A stretch of DNA of 40,893 nucleotides, taken from contig JAOUMU010000011.1 of NCBI GenBank assembly GCA_029881335.1, positions 1 through 40,893 of the forward strand, written 5' to 3'. Source of the stretch: Nitrospinota bacterium (GTDB lineage: Bacteria > Nitrospinota_A > UBA7883). The stretch's first letter is position 1, and every line of letters starts with the position of its first letter. Made by a program: the position numbers and the translations under genes. The notes under the pieces were generated by a model that was not told where the DNA came from, made no database searches, and saw only the letters and a program-made list of their open reading frames with translations. This document shows positions 16,434 through 24,014 of this stretch, in pieces.

Positions 16434-18050
16434 CTATTTGGGGATATCCTTTTTGAGAGACTCCAGGCCTTTTTGCGCCTTGGCGTTTCCTTGATTTGCC
16501 GCAAGGTTGAACCATTTGATGGCAAGGGCCAGGTTCTTTTCCGTCCCTGTTCCGTTTGCGTACATCAGCCCCAGGCTGTACTGAGCCGATGCCAGCCCTT
16601 GATCGGCGGCTTTGGAGTACCAGCGCATTGCTTTTGATAGGTCGCGCTGCACGCCCCTGCCGCTGGCGTACATGGAAGCGACATATTCCTGGGCTTGCGC
16701 GTCCCCCTTGTTGGCCAAGGGGTGAAATAGTGTGAAGGCCTTTTTGAAGTCCCCTTTCCTGGCCGCCTGCAATCCTGCCTCCAGGGCGCCTGTTTCCGCC
16801 GCCTTCAGGATATCGACGATTTTGTGGCTCCCCATCTGCCAGGCCAGCATGCGGGCTGTTTTGCCATCCTTTCCCTTGGCCTTGACATCAGCCCCACGGC
16901 GCACCAGCAGGTGTGTCATCTCCACATTTCCTCTGCTGGAAGCGATCATGAGGGGGGTAATCCCCATCTGTCCATCACGGGCGTTTACATCGGCGCCCTT
17001 GATCACCAGGAGTTTTGCCACATCCGTGTGACCGGCCAGCAAGGCGGCCATGAGAGGCGTCGCGCCCTTTAGGTCCCTGGCGTTCACGTCGGCGCCCTGC
17101 TCGATTAACAGTTGGGAGGTCTCCAGCTGGCCGGAGCCCGCCGCCGCGATTAACGCGGGCCTGTTATAGAAATCCTCCTTGGTATTCGGGTTGGCGCCGT
17201 TTTTCATCAAATATCCGGCCATTTTGCTGTCTCCCATGGCCGTGGCGATCATCAAGGCGGTCAGTCCGTTGGCGTCTTTCAGGTTCACGTTCGCCCCCCT
17301 TTCCACCAGCTTTACGACCAGATCATAATACTCGTTGTGGACGGCGGCCATCAGGACCGAGGCGCCCAGGCGGCTGTCCTGCACATCCAGATCCGCGCCC
17401 TTATCCACCAACAAGCCTGCCAACGCCAGTTGCCGCGATTTCACCGCATACCATAGCGCCGTGGCGCCGGACACGTTATCCCGGGAGTCCAGGTCAGCGC
17501 CTTTTTCCACCAGAATCCTGGCAATCTTGAAATTCCCGCGCATCATGGCGTCCACCAAGGCCGTCCTTTGGTATCTGCGCTCCGCCACATTCATGTCGGC
17601 GCCCTTGTCCACCAGATACTCGACTGTTTTCTCCTGGTCGTTAACAGAGGCGGCGAACAAAGCCGTGAGACCGTACATATCATCGATGGCGTTGATGTCC
17701 GCGCCATATTTGAGCAGTATTTTGACCGTGCCCAGGGCGCCGATTTCGGCTGCGGCGATTAGCGCTGTTTTCCCTGTGACATCGCCCTTGGAGTTTGGGT
17801 CCGCCCCATTCCGAAGCAGCCTTTCTATGGACTTTGAATTGCCCTCCCTGACAGCGGCCAGTAATGCGGCCCCCTCCGGAGTAGATATGTCAACTCTGGA
17901 AATATCGGTCCCCTCCTCCATCCTGGGATTCGCCGCTGCAAATTCCTCATGGGTGGGCATATGAAACGGGTTGCCAGAGGAACACCCTGTGATGGCAGAC
18001 ATCAAAAAAACAAGAGTATATAGACAAGCCCTTTTCATTCTTTCGCCCAT
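16434..18050 (-). CDS. Ankyrin-repeat and Sel1-repeat lipoprotein
   Basis: The 538-residue precursor has a lipoprotein signal (MKRACLYTLVFLMSAITGCSS, Cys at 23). Ten full ankyrin repeats plus a partial eleventh span about 55-425, most of 33-37 residues with a TALxxAxxxG helix and a GADxN turn. Two to three Sel1 repeats follow near 430-530 (AQEYVASMYASGRGVQRDLS and AQYSLGLMYANGTGTEKNLA). Both are protein-binding solenoids, so a periplasmic or outer-membrane scaffold is likely; partners are unknown. ATG 18050 is chosen for its AGGAGG site; ATG 18038 is an alternative closer to a normal signal. An extended -10 promoter and a palindrome precede it. Confidence 0.9.
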   Translation of the reverse strand: MGERMKRACLYTLVFLMSAITGCSSGNPFHMPTHEEFAAANPRMEEGTDISRVDISTPEGAALLAAVREGNSKSIERLLRNGADPNSKGDVTGKTALIAAAEIGALGTVKILLKYGADINAIDDMYGLTALFAASVNDQEKTVEYLVDKGADMNVAERRYQRTALVDAMMRGNFKIARILVEKGADLDSRDNVSGATALWYAVKSRQLALAGLLVDKGADLDVQDSRLGASVLMAAVHNEYYDLVVKLVERGANVNLKDANGLTALMIATAMGDSKMAGYLMKNGANPNTKEDFYNRPALIAAAGSGQLETSQLLIEQGADVNARDLKGATPLMAALLAGHTDVAKLLVIKGADVNARDGQMGITPLMIASSRGNVEMTHLLVRRGADVKAKGKDGKTARMLAWQMGSHKIVDILKAAETGALEAGLQAARKGDFKKAFTLFHPLANKGDAQAQEYVASMYASGRGVQRDLSKAMRWYSKAADQGLASAQYSLGLMYANGTGTEKNLALAIKWFNLAANQGNAKAQKGLESLKKDIPK

Positions 18051-18062
18051 CGGTCCCTCCTG

Positions 18063-18074
18063 GGTGTCAACACC
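18063..18074. promoter_or_regulatory. Palindrome in the leader of the ankyrin gene
   Basis: GGTGTCAACACC has perfect 5-bp arms around CA. It lies between the -10 box (18089-18094) and the ribosome site, so it could be an operator. It is short enough to be chance. Confidence 0.3.
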
Positions 18075-18088
18075 AATGATAATCTTTT

Positions 18089-18097
18089 ATTATACCA
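18089..18097 (-). promoter_or_regulatory. Extended -10 promoter of the ankyrin/Sel1 gene
   Basis: The minus strand reads TGG-TATAAT, a perfect extended -10. The -35 region is poor. The predicted start near 18082 gives a leader of about 32 nt carrying the AGGAGG site. Confidence 0.5.
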
Positions 18098-18112
18098 CGA
18101 CATTTGGCATGA

Positions 18113-18141
18113 TTGACATTTCCCCCTCACCCATGTAGATT
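18113..18141 (+). promoter_or_regulatory. Promoter of the SGNH triplet
   Basis: A consensus TTGACA (18113-18118), a 17-bp spacer and TAGATT (18136-18141). Transcription would begin near 18148, about 72 nt before the ATG at 18220. This also argues against a TTG start at 18148. Confidence 0.65.
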
Positions 18142-18219
18142 GCATTCTTGTTAGCTTCGGGCCGGAAACTTCATTTTTCCTCAAGAGTTGTATACATCGG
18201 ATCGCTTAAGGATCGTCTC

Positions 18220-19743
18220 ATGTTCAAACGAATCGTAAAGGCCCTGTTGGACGCGGTTATCGCACTTTATGTGGTGGTCGTTGTTTATTATCTTGCCTAC
18301 GGCCCGGACAGGTTCACCCTGATGGGGATCAGGATTGTCATTGAGGATCTGTTCAATCCGGTAATCATCCTCTTTTTCGCTGGGGGACTGCGCGGCTTGT
18401 TAACTGTCACCTGGAACAAGAAGGCTATTTTCGATGCGATCATCATATCGATTTCCACCGTGATGGCCCTGGGCGCCATGGAAGCCTTCTACCGTATTAA
18501 GTATCCTGACGACATGAATCCGCCCCGGTTCACTTTCAACAATGAAGGCAAGACTTCGAATAATGACCGGGGCCCCTACTCTGGCGGGCCGAAGCGGCAA
18601 GGTGTGCAAAGGATCATGGTGCAGGGGGACTCGATCACCTATGGCGTGGCCGTGTCCGACTACAAGGACCTGTATCCATACAAGCTGTTGGCCATTCTTA
18701 ACCAGGACGCGCCCAACTATGACATGCAGGTATGGGCCGGCGGGGGGATGCAGATTGATTACCATGCGGAGAACCTGGCCAAGGTGGGGCTGGAAGTGGA
18801 TCCCGACATAATTGTGTATCAGTGGTTCGTAAACGACACAGAGATAATGCTGGGCCGACCAAAGCCGATGCTGGCCGCGTGGAGGAAAAACCCTCTCCAC
18901 CCGATCCTGGAGAGAATCTCGATCGTCTACCGGCTGGTGGACAACCGTCTATACACCCTTGCATACCAGCCCGGAGTCGCCTACGCTGAATATCTGCGGG
19001 AGAATATGGTCCCCTACAGGAAGGGATGGTGGCTCTTCGCCAGGGAGTTTCATAAATGGGCTACATACGCCAACGGCTTGGCGGACAGGACCATCATGAT
19101 GATGTATCCCTCCCTTCCATTCCAGGGCGAATACCCTTTCGCCCCGATAAACAAGGCTGTGGTATCGCTCACCCATCCCCATTCCATGAGAATCCCCGCG
19201 GCATATCTCCCCAAGCGCGATGGGCTGGAGGAGGAGGGGCATAACACCACATATGAGCTGGCCCGGGTGGCCCGCAGAGGAAAGACTCTTAAGGGACATC
19301 TGGCATACGGCCCATATATTAACTTCGGAAAGGGGCCCCACCAGGCCACGTTCAACCTGAAGCTTCTGGATCAGGCTCCGAAGGAGGCGAAGGTGGCTTT
19401 GCTGGAAGTGGCCACCGGTATCGGCCAAACCATCCTGGCCTCACGCCTGGTTCACGGGCGGGATTTTTCCCAGCCTGGCCAGTGGGAAGAGTTCACCATC
19501 CCTTTCGCGGTAGAGGTCCGAATGCTCGAAGAGGTGGAGTTCAGGATCGAGTGGTTCGATGAGGCGGATCTGGCGGTGGACACCGTCGATGTGCCGGTGG
19601 ATTACAAGGTGGAAGTAGTGGATCCTGTGGACAGATTGAAAACGTTCAATACCCACGCCCGCCTTTTCGACGCCCATCCCAGCCCCCGCGCCCACACCGC
19701 GCTGGCCGAGGCGTTGGCCGAGCAGATAATCAAAGGTCCGTGA
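18220..19743 (+). CDS. Membrane-anchored SGNH/GDSL hydrolase-like protein, paralogue 1
   Basis: The 507-residue protein has about three N-terminal membrane helices (8-27, 47-64, 72-90) and then an SGNH-like domain. Block I is MVQGDSITYG (Ser138); block II glycines are in WAGGGMQIDY; block III Asn is in QWFVNDTE; a C-terminal block V reads LFDAHPSPRAH (D484, H486). Between blocks III and V lies a beta-rich insert of about 150 residues (GHLAYGPYINFGKGPHQATF to RIEWFDEADLAVDTVDVPVD), like a carbohydrate-binding sandwich. SGNH proteins often add or remove acyl groups on glycans; that role here is inference. ATG 18220 is chosen because AAGGA precedes it and the paralogues begin at the same point. 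It is the first of three tandem copies; the next starts 10 bp on. Confidence 0.72.
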   Translation: MFKRIVKALLDAVIALYVVVVVYYLAYGPDRFTLMGIRIVIEDLFNPVIILFFAGGLRGLLTVTWNKKAIFDAIIISISTVMALGAMEAFYRIKYPDDMNPPRFTFNNEGKTSNNDRGPYSGGPKRQGVQRIMVQGDSITYGVAVSDYKDLYPYKLLAILNQDAPNYDMQVWAGGGMQIDYHAENLAKVGLEVDPDIIVYQWFVNDTEIMLGRPKPMLAAWRKNPLHPILERISIVYRLVDNRLYTLAYQPGVAYAEYLRENMVPYRKGWWLFAREFHKWATYANGLADRTIMMMYPSLPFQGEYPFAPINKAVVSLTHPHSMRIPAAYLPKRDGLEEEGHNTTYELARVARRGKTLKGHLAYGPYINFGKGPHQATFNLKLLDQAPKEAKVALLEVATGIGQTILASRLVHGRDFSQPGQWEEFTIPFAVEVRMLEEVEFRIEWFDEADLAVDTVDVPVDYKVEVVDPVDRLKTFNTHARLFDAHPSPRAHTALAEALAEQIIKGP

Positions 19744-19753
19744 AGGCTATTTC

Positions 19754-21391
19754 GTGAGTTTGAACAAGGGCGCCAGGCCCTCCCGAATCAAAATCTTTTT
19801 CCAGCGGCTGCTCTGGTTTCTGATCGCTTTATATTCCGTATGCCTGGCTGTATACGCAATCACTGGCCCGATCCAATTCAAGGTTCTGGGCGTCATGATC
19901 CGGCTGAACGATCTTTTCACGCTGGTGACCATCTTTTGCCTTGCCTGGTTCTTCCAGATACTTCTGGCTCTGGAATGGACCAGGCGCAGGCGTGTGGCCG
20001 CCATGGTGATTGTCGCCTCACTGGTGGGGCTGGGGGGCGCTTCGGAGATCGGGCTACGGCTCGCATATCCACGGGAGATGAGCCTCACCAACTATATCCA
20101 CAACCCCCAGGCCCCAAACCGGAAAACCAGCCGCGGCCCCTATTCCGCCGCGCCCCGTGATGGGTCCGTCACGCGGATTCTGGCGCAGGGGGGGAGTGTA
20201 TCATGGGGCGACGCCGTGGCGGACTGGAAGGAGCTGTACCCATTCAAGCTGATGGCTCTACTGGAGAAGGCGCCGGGAATATACGACATGCAGGCATGGA
20301 CTGCTCCTTACTCGCGAACGGATAGCCACAGCGGCGTGCTGGAGCTGGAAGGAAATAATATATCTCCGGACATAATAATCTATCAATGGTCCCCGAACGA
20401 CATGGAGGTGTGGCGCCAGTTGTCCGATGACCTCCGCGCGCCATGGCAGAAGGGAAAGGTCCATAAGGTCCTATCGCGCTGGTCTATCCTCTATCGTTGG
20501 CTGGACAGAGAGATAAAAGAAGTCTTTTACCAGGGGGGAAAAGAGTACGCCAGGATGATTGGTGATAATTATCTGCCTGGCGGCTGGGGATGGTGGAGTT
20601 TCGAACAAACGTTTCACAAGTGGGCAACTATTGCCAACACCTTGGCGGACCGGACGATCCTGGTGACATATCCCGACTTGCCGTATTGGGGCCAGTATCC
20701 CTTTTCCAAGGTGGTGGAAAGCGTGAAGGCTCTTGCCCTGCCTCATGTGATGAAAGTTCCAGCGGCGAGCCTGCCGAAAAGAACCGGGGTGGAGGAGGAG
20801 GGCTTGGGCTCCACTTACCAAAAGGCCAGAGTGGCCCGCAAAGGAGCGCTCAGGCCGGGCATTCTTACATTCGGACCGTACATGACAATGGCTGGAGGAG
20901 CCCATGAGGCCATATTCAACCTGAAGCTTTTGGCGCCCTCGCCCAAAGTGGGCAGAGCGGCGCTGCTGGAGGTTATTTCAGAGGGCGGCCGCAATATCCT
21001 GGCTTCGCGAGTTGTTCGCTCCGGTGACTTCTCCGACCCAGCGAAATGGGAATCGTTCTCAATCTGTTTCCGTGTGGCGCCGCCGATCGTCCATGACATC
21101 GAATTTCGAATCGAGTGGTTCGGGGAGGTGGACTTGGCGGTGGACACGATAGACGTGCCGGTGTTTTACAGAATCGAGCTGGTGGACCCGATGGAGAAGC
21201 TTAACGCCCTCGAGACTGGTTCCGATATGTTCGACCCTTATCCCGGGGCCAGCGCTCACTCCATCCTGGCCCAAATCCTCGCCGACCACATATTAAATTC
21301 GAATCCGGTTTTGCCGTATAATAGACCTGACCATTGCATTAAAGGCGCGAATAAAGGTGAAATTATGACCAACGATGCCGTCGTTGATTGA
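19754..21391 (+). CDS. SGNH-like membrane protein, paralogue 2, with degraded catalytic blocks
   Basis: The 545-residue protein is colinear with its two neighbours: membrane helices near 17-37, 53-72 and 82-97, SGNH-like core, beta insert and C-terminal helix. Block I is AQGGSVSWG, with Gly147 replacing the usual Asp beside Ser148. Block II is WTAPYSRTD with no oxyanion glycine. Block V is MFDPYPGASAH, where Tyr replaces the expected His. Only the block III Asn (SPNDME) is intact. Enzyme activity is therefore doubtful, and a structural or glycan-binding role is likelier. It starts at GTG with GAAGG seven bases upstream. The C-terminus extends about 30 residues beyond the homologous end, and that tail contains a TATAAT box on the DNA level. 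Confidence 0.72.
   Translation: MSLNKGARPSRIKIFFQRLLWFLIALYSVCLAVYAITGPIQFKVLGVMIRLNDLFTLVTIFCLAWFFQILLALEWTRRRRVAAMVIVASLVGLGGASEIGLRLAYPREMSLTNYIHNPQAPNRKTSRGPYSAAPRDGSVTRILAQGGSVSWGDAVADWKELYPFKLMALLEKAPGIYDMQAWTAPYSRTDSHSGVLELEGNNISPDIIIYQWSPNDMEVWRQLSDDLRAPWQKGKVHKVLSRWSILYRWLDREIKEVFYQGGKEYARMIGDNYLPGGWGWWSFEQTFHKWATIANTLADRTILVTYPDLPYWGQYPFSKVVESVKALALPHVMKVPAASLPKRTGVEEEGLGSTYQKARVARKGALRPGILTFGPYMTMAGGAHEAIFNLKLLAPSPKVGRAALLEVISEGGRNILASRVVRSGDFSDPAKWESFSICFRVAPPIVHDIEFRIEWFGEVDLAVDTIDVPVFYRIELVDPMEKLNALETGSDMFDPYPGASAHSILAQILADHILNSNPVLPYNRPDHCIKGANKGEIMTNDAVVD
21293..21322 (+). promoter_or_regulatory. Possible internal promoter for paralogue 3
   Basis: A perfect TATAAT (21317-21322) lies 18 bp after a weak TTAAAT (21293-21298), within the unusual 3' tail of paralogue 2. 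It would start transcription about 97 nt before the ATG of paralogue 3. Confidence 0.3.
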
Positions 21392-21425
21392 CTTATGATC
21401 GTGTATTTTTAACATCGGTTCTCTA

Positions 21426-23006
21426 ATGAAAGAATTCGGCCTAAGGCGGATTTTGAAGTATCTGGCCAACATAGTCATCTTCGTCTACATAATGGTGACG
21501 ATTTTTTATATCGCGCATGGCCCTGTTTCGTTTTCATTTCTGGGGGCGCAAATACGCCTGGAGAACCTGTTCAAGCCTTTTCAGATCCTGTTGGCGGCTC
21601 TCCTTTTGCGGGGGGCCTTCTCCCTGGCCTGGAACAAAAAGACCCTCTTCGACGCAATAATCCTCTCCATCTCCACCATTATGGCGCTGGCGATGCTGGA
21701 AGGGTACTTCAGGATCAGGTATCCCGAGGAGATGATACCTCTGCGCTATGTATTTAACGATGCCGTCCAGAACGGCGAAAACGAAAGGGGGCCATATTAT
21801 TCCGGGCCGCCAGGGCCGGAAGTCACCCGGATCATGGTGCAGGGAGATTCGGTGACCTGGGGGATAGGAGTGACGGACTGGAAAGATCTCTATCCGAACA
21901 CTCTTCTGGGGATACTGAATAAAGGGGGCCACAAATATGATATGCAAGTTTGGGCGGTGCCTGGGATGCAGGTGGATTTCCACGCCAAGATGCTGGCCCA
22001 TGTCGGGGCGGAGGTGGAGCCCGATATTATCGTGTATCAATGGTATGTGAACGATGTGGAGATATGGGCCGGTCGACCGGATCAATCGCCGGATCTTGCA
22101 GCCTGGAGAAAGAACCGGGTGCAAATTCTCCTCTCCAGCAGGTCCCTCTTTTTTCGCTTCGTCGATTCGCGCCTGTGCGCCCTGTTTTTTGAGGATGGGC
22201 CAAAATACGCGAGATACCTGCAGGAGAATATAATCCCCGGCAAGAAGTACTGGTGGTTTTTCGAGTTGGAGTTTCACAAATGGGCGACCTACGCCAACTC
22301 CCTGGCGCAACGGACCATCATGATGACTTTCCCTTCCCTGCCCTACAGCGGCGAGTATCCTTTCGCCAAAGTCACAGACTCCGTGGTTGCCCTTACCAGG
22401 CCCCACCTGATGAAAATCCCGGTGGCCTATCTGTTCAAGCGGGTGGGGACAGAGGAGCGGGGGCATGGGGGCGTGTACGAGGAGTCCCGCGTGGTCCGGG
22501 TGGGATCGGTGGGGCTTGGGCACCTGGCATTTGGCCCATACATGGTCATGCCCGGGGGAGATCACCTTGCGGTGTTCAACATGAAACTCCTGGCCCCCGT
22601 CCAGCCGCGGGCCAAGGTTGCCCTTCTGGAAGTGGCCTGCCAGGAAGGAAAGAAAATCCTGGGGTCCCGCATGATCACAGGCGCGGATATGGTTCACCTC
22701 GACGCATGGGAACAGTTCACTATCCCTTTCACCGTGGAAGAGCCGATGTCGCCTGATGTAGAGTTCCGGATAGAGTGGTTTGGCGAGGCGGACCTGGCCA
22801 TGGACACCATTGATGTACCGGTGGACTATAATATCGAGGTGGTGAATCCCATGGATCGGCTGAAAACCTTCAACACCCACGCGGGGCTTTTCGAGGCCCA
22901 TCCAGGTGTCCGCGCGCATCATGAGATGGCCAGGCTCCTGGCCGAGAAAATAATGGAAAAGCCAACTGGTGATAGGGTTGGGCCGGGCACAGCTTTGGCC
23001 AAATAG
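21426..23006 (+). CDS. Membrane-anchored SGNH/GDSL hydrolase-like protein, paralogue 3
   Basis: The 526-residue protein is the closest relative of paralogue 1. Three N-terminal membrane helices (about 10-30, 50-68, 76-94) precede block I IMVQGDSVTWG (Ser142), block II AVPGMQVDF, block III QWYVNDVEI, the same beta-rich insert (GHLAYGPY equivalent GHLAFGPYMVM through RIEWFGEADLAMDTIDVPVD) and block V LFEAHPGVRAH. The putative block V acid is Glu rather than Asp, but the His is kept, so activity is plausible. It begins 34 bp after paralogue 2. The Shine-Dalgarno sequence is weak. Its last codons fold into a terminator-like structure. Substrate is unknown; nearby rhamnose genes hint at surface polysaccharide. 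Confidence 0.72.
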   Translation: MKEFGLRRILKYLANIVIFVYIMVTIFYIAHGPVSFSFLGAQIRLENLFKPFQILLAALLLRGAFSLAWNKKTLFDAIILSISTIMALAMLEGYFRIRYPEEMIPLRYVFNDAVQNGENERGPYYSGPPGPEVTRIMVQGDSVTWGIGVTDWKDLYPNTLLGILNKGGHKYDMQVWAVPGMQVDFHAKMLAHVGAEVEPDIIVYQWYVNDVEIWAGRPDQSPDLAAWRKNRVQILLSSRSLFFRFVDSRLCALFFEDGPKYARYLQENIIPGKKYWWFFELEFHKWATYANSLAQRTIMMTFPSLPYSGEYPFAKVTDSVVALTRPHLMKIPVAYLFKRVGTEERGHGGVYEESRVVRVGSVGLGHLAFGPYMVMPGGDHLAVFNMKLLAPVQPRAKVALLEVACQEGKKILGSRMITGADMVHLDAWEQFTIPFTVEEPMSPDVEFRIEWFGEADLAMDTIDVPVDYNIEVVNPMDRLKTFNTHAGLFEAHPGVRAHHEMARLLAEKIMEKPTGDRVGPGTALAK

Positions 23007-23026
23007 ACACAACCTCCGGTTTTTTT
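22976..23026 (+). terminator. Possible terminator after the SGNH triplet
   Basis: GGTTG (22976-22980) pairs with CAACC (23010-23014) and an inner GGCC/GGCC stem is possible. Seven T residues follow five bases later. The stem overlaps the end of paralogue 3. Confidence 0.4.
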
Positions 23027-23091
23027 AAGGAACATATGAACAGTTCTGATAGGCCGGGAGGGCAGAGTGGTGGTTTACGAGGCAGGCCCTC

Positions 23092-23120
23092 TTGACAAAT
23101 CATTCGCCCCTGTTTAACCT
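23092..23120 (+). promoter_or_regulatory. Promoter of the small unknown gene
   Basis: A consensus TTGACA (23092-23097), a 17-bp spacer and TAACCT (23115-23120). The predicted start is about 28 nt before the ATG at 23155. Confidence 0.5.
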
Positions 23121-23154
23121 CTAATCCATACACTAATTATCGCCAGGACGGCCC

Positions 23155-23382
23155 ATGACCGAAAAAACACCCGCCCAGTTGGAGAACGAGCTCATCGAAA
23201 CCTTTCTGATCGCCATGAAAAAGGGGATGACTGCGGATGAATTTTTCTCCGTGGCTGATGCAACCCTGCAGCATCTTCGCGGCGGAATGAAAAATCCCGT
23301 TCTGGAAAAGATCATGAACGACAGCGCCACCACCGAGGACGTTAGGCAAATGATGGCGTTGTTGAAAAAAGCGGAAACCTAG
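23155..23382 (+). CDS. Small helical protein of unknown function
   Basis: The 75-residue product is not recognised. It appears all-helical and acidic to neutral, without a signal peptide, membrane segment or Cys. The N-terminal half (LENELIETFLIAMKKGMTAD) and the C-terminal half (DVRQMMALLKKAET) look like amphipathic helices. An upstream consensus promoter, AGGA before the ATG and a clean stop support a real gene. It stands alone, converging with rfbC. A small adaptor or regulator is possible but unsupported. Confidence 0.65.
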   Translation: MTEKTPAQLENELIETFLIAMKKGMTADEFFSVADATLQHLRGGMKNPVLEKIMNDSATTEDVRQMMALLKKAET

Positions 23383-23435
23383 ACGCTTCTGGCTGGCTTG
23401 GTCCCGGCCACCGGATTCTGACTAACTGGCGCCCA

Positions 23436-23996
23436 TCAATCCCCCGTATACAAGGGGAGCGCGCCGGGGGGCATATCCTTCAAGCGCGGCGCGATGGCGT
23501 CCTTTTCGGAAAGCCGCGCCTCTTTGAGCGGCCAGTCTATCCCGATATCCGGATCGTTCCACGATATGGACTGAGCAGAGTCCTTCACATACACATCGTC
23601 CACCTTGTAGCCGACCACCGCCCGGTCACTAAGAGTCATAAACCCGTGGGCGAATCCTCCCGGTATGGCCAATTGCCGCCGGTTCTCCGAGGAGAGCAGG
23701 GCGCTTTCCCATTTTCCATAGGTGGGGGAACCGATACGGATGTCAACCACCACGTCGAATATCTCCCCCTCCATCGCCTGCACCAGCTTGGCTTGGGCGT
23801 TTGGGTTTTGGAAATGAAGACCGCGAAGCACACCTTTCGTCGATACGGAAATGTTGTCCTGAATCCAGTCATATGCCATTCCGGCCTGTTCATACCTTAT
23901 CTTGTTCCAGCTTTCCAAAAAAAGCCCCCTTGAGTCCGGGAACACATCCGGCTCAACGATCACCACCCCAGGCAGTCTGGTGTCAATAACTTTCAC
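23436..23996 (-). CDS. rfbC: dTDP-4-dehydrorhamnose 3,5-epimerase
   Basis: The 186-residue cupin-fold enzyme makes the third step of dTDP-L-rhamnose synthesis. Visible features are FPDSRGLFLESW, the substrate-binding and catalytic VLRGLHFQ (H61), K70, GSPTYGKW, PGGFAHGF and Tyr130 in GYKVDD, the usual acid. Length and order match RmlC. It begins 18 bp after rfbB on the same strand. rmlA and rmlD are not in the window, so rhamnose synthesis must be completed by genes elsewhere. Confidence 0.93.
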   Translation of the reverse strand: MKVIDTRLPGVVIVEPDVFPDSRGLFLESWNKIRYEQAGMAYDWIQDNISVSTKGVLRGLHFQNPNAQAKLVQAMEGEIFDVVVDIRIGSPTYGKWESALLSSENRRQLAIPGGFAHGFMTLSDRAVVGYKVDDVYVKDSAQSISWNDPDIGIDWPLKEARLSEKDAIAPRLKDMPPGALPLYTGD

Positions 23997-24014
23997 AGAT
24001 ACTCCTATACCTCC

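Noticed and set aside
18148-18219. TTG start for SGNH paralogue 1
   Set aside because: It falls at the predicted transcription start, and the paralogues begin at the later position.
18220-23006. SGNH paralogues as poly-acyltransferases of the AlgX/AlgJ type
   Set aside because: Only the GDS and terminal motifs are shared. The insert and membrane helices differ, so I kept the neutral SGNH-like call.
21534-23012. 492-codon minus-strand ORF opposite SGNH paralogue 3
   Set aside because: Antisense shadow, rich in Pro/His/Arg, with no domain signal.
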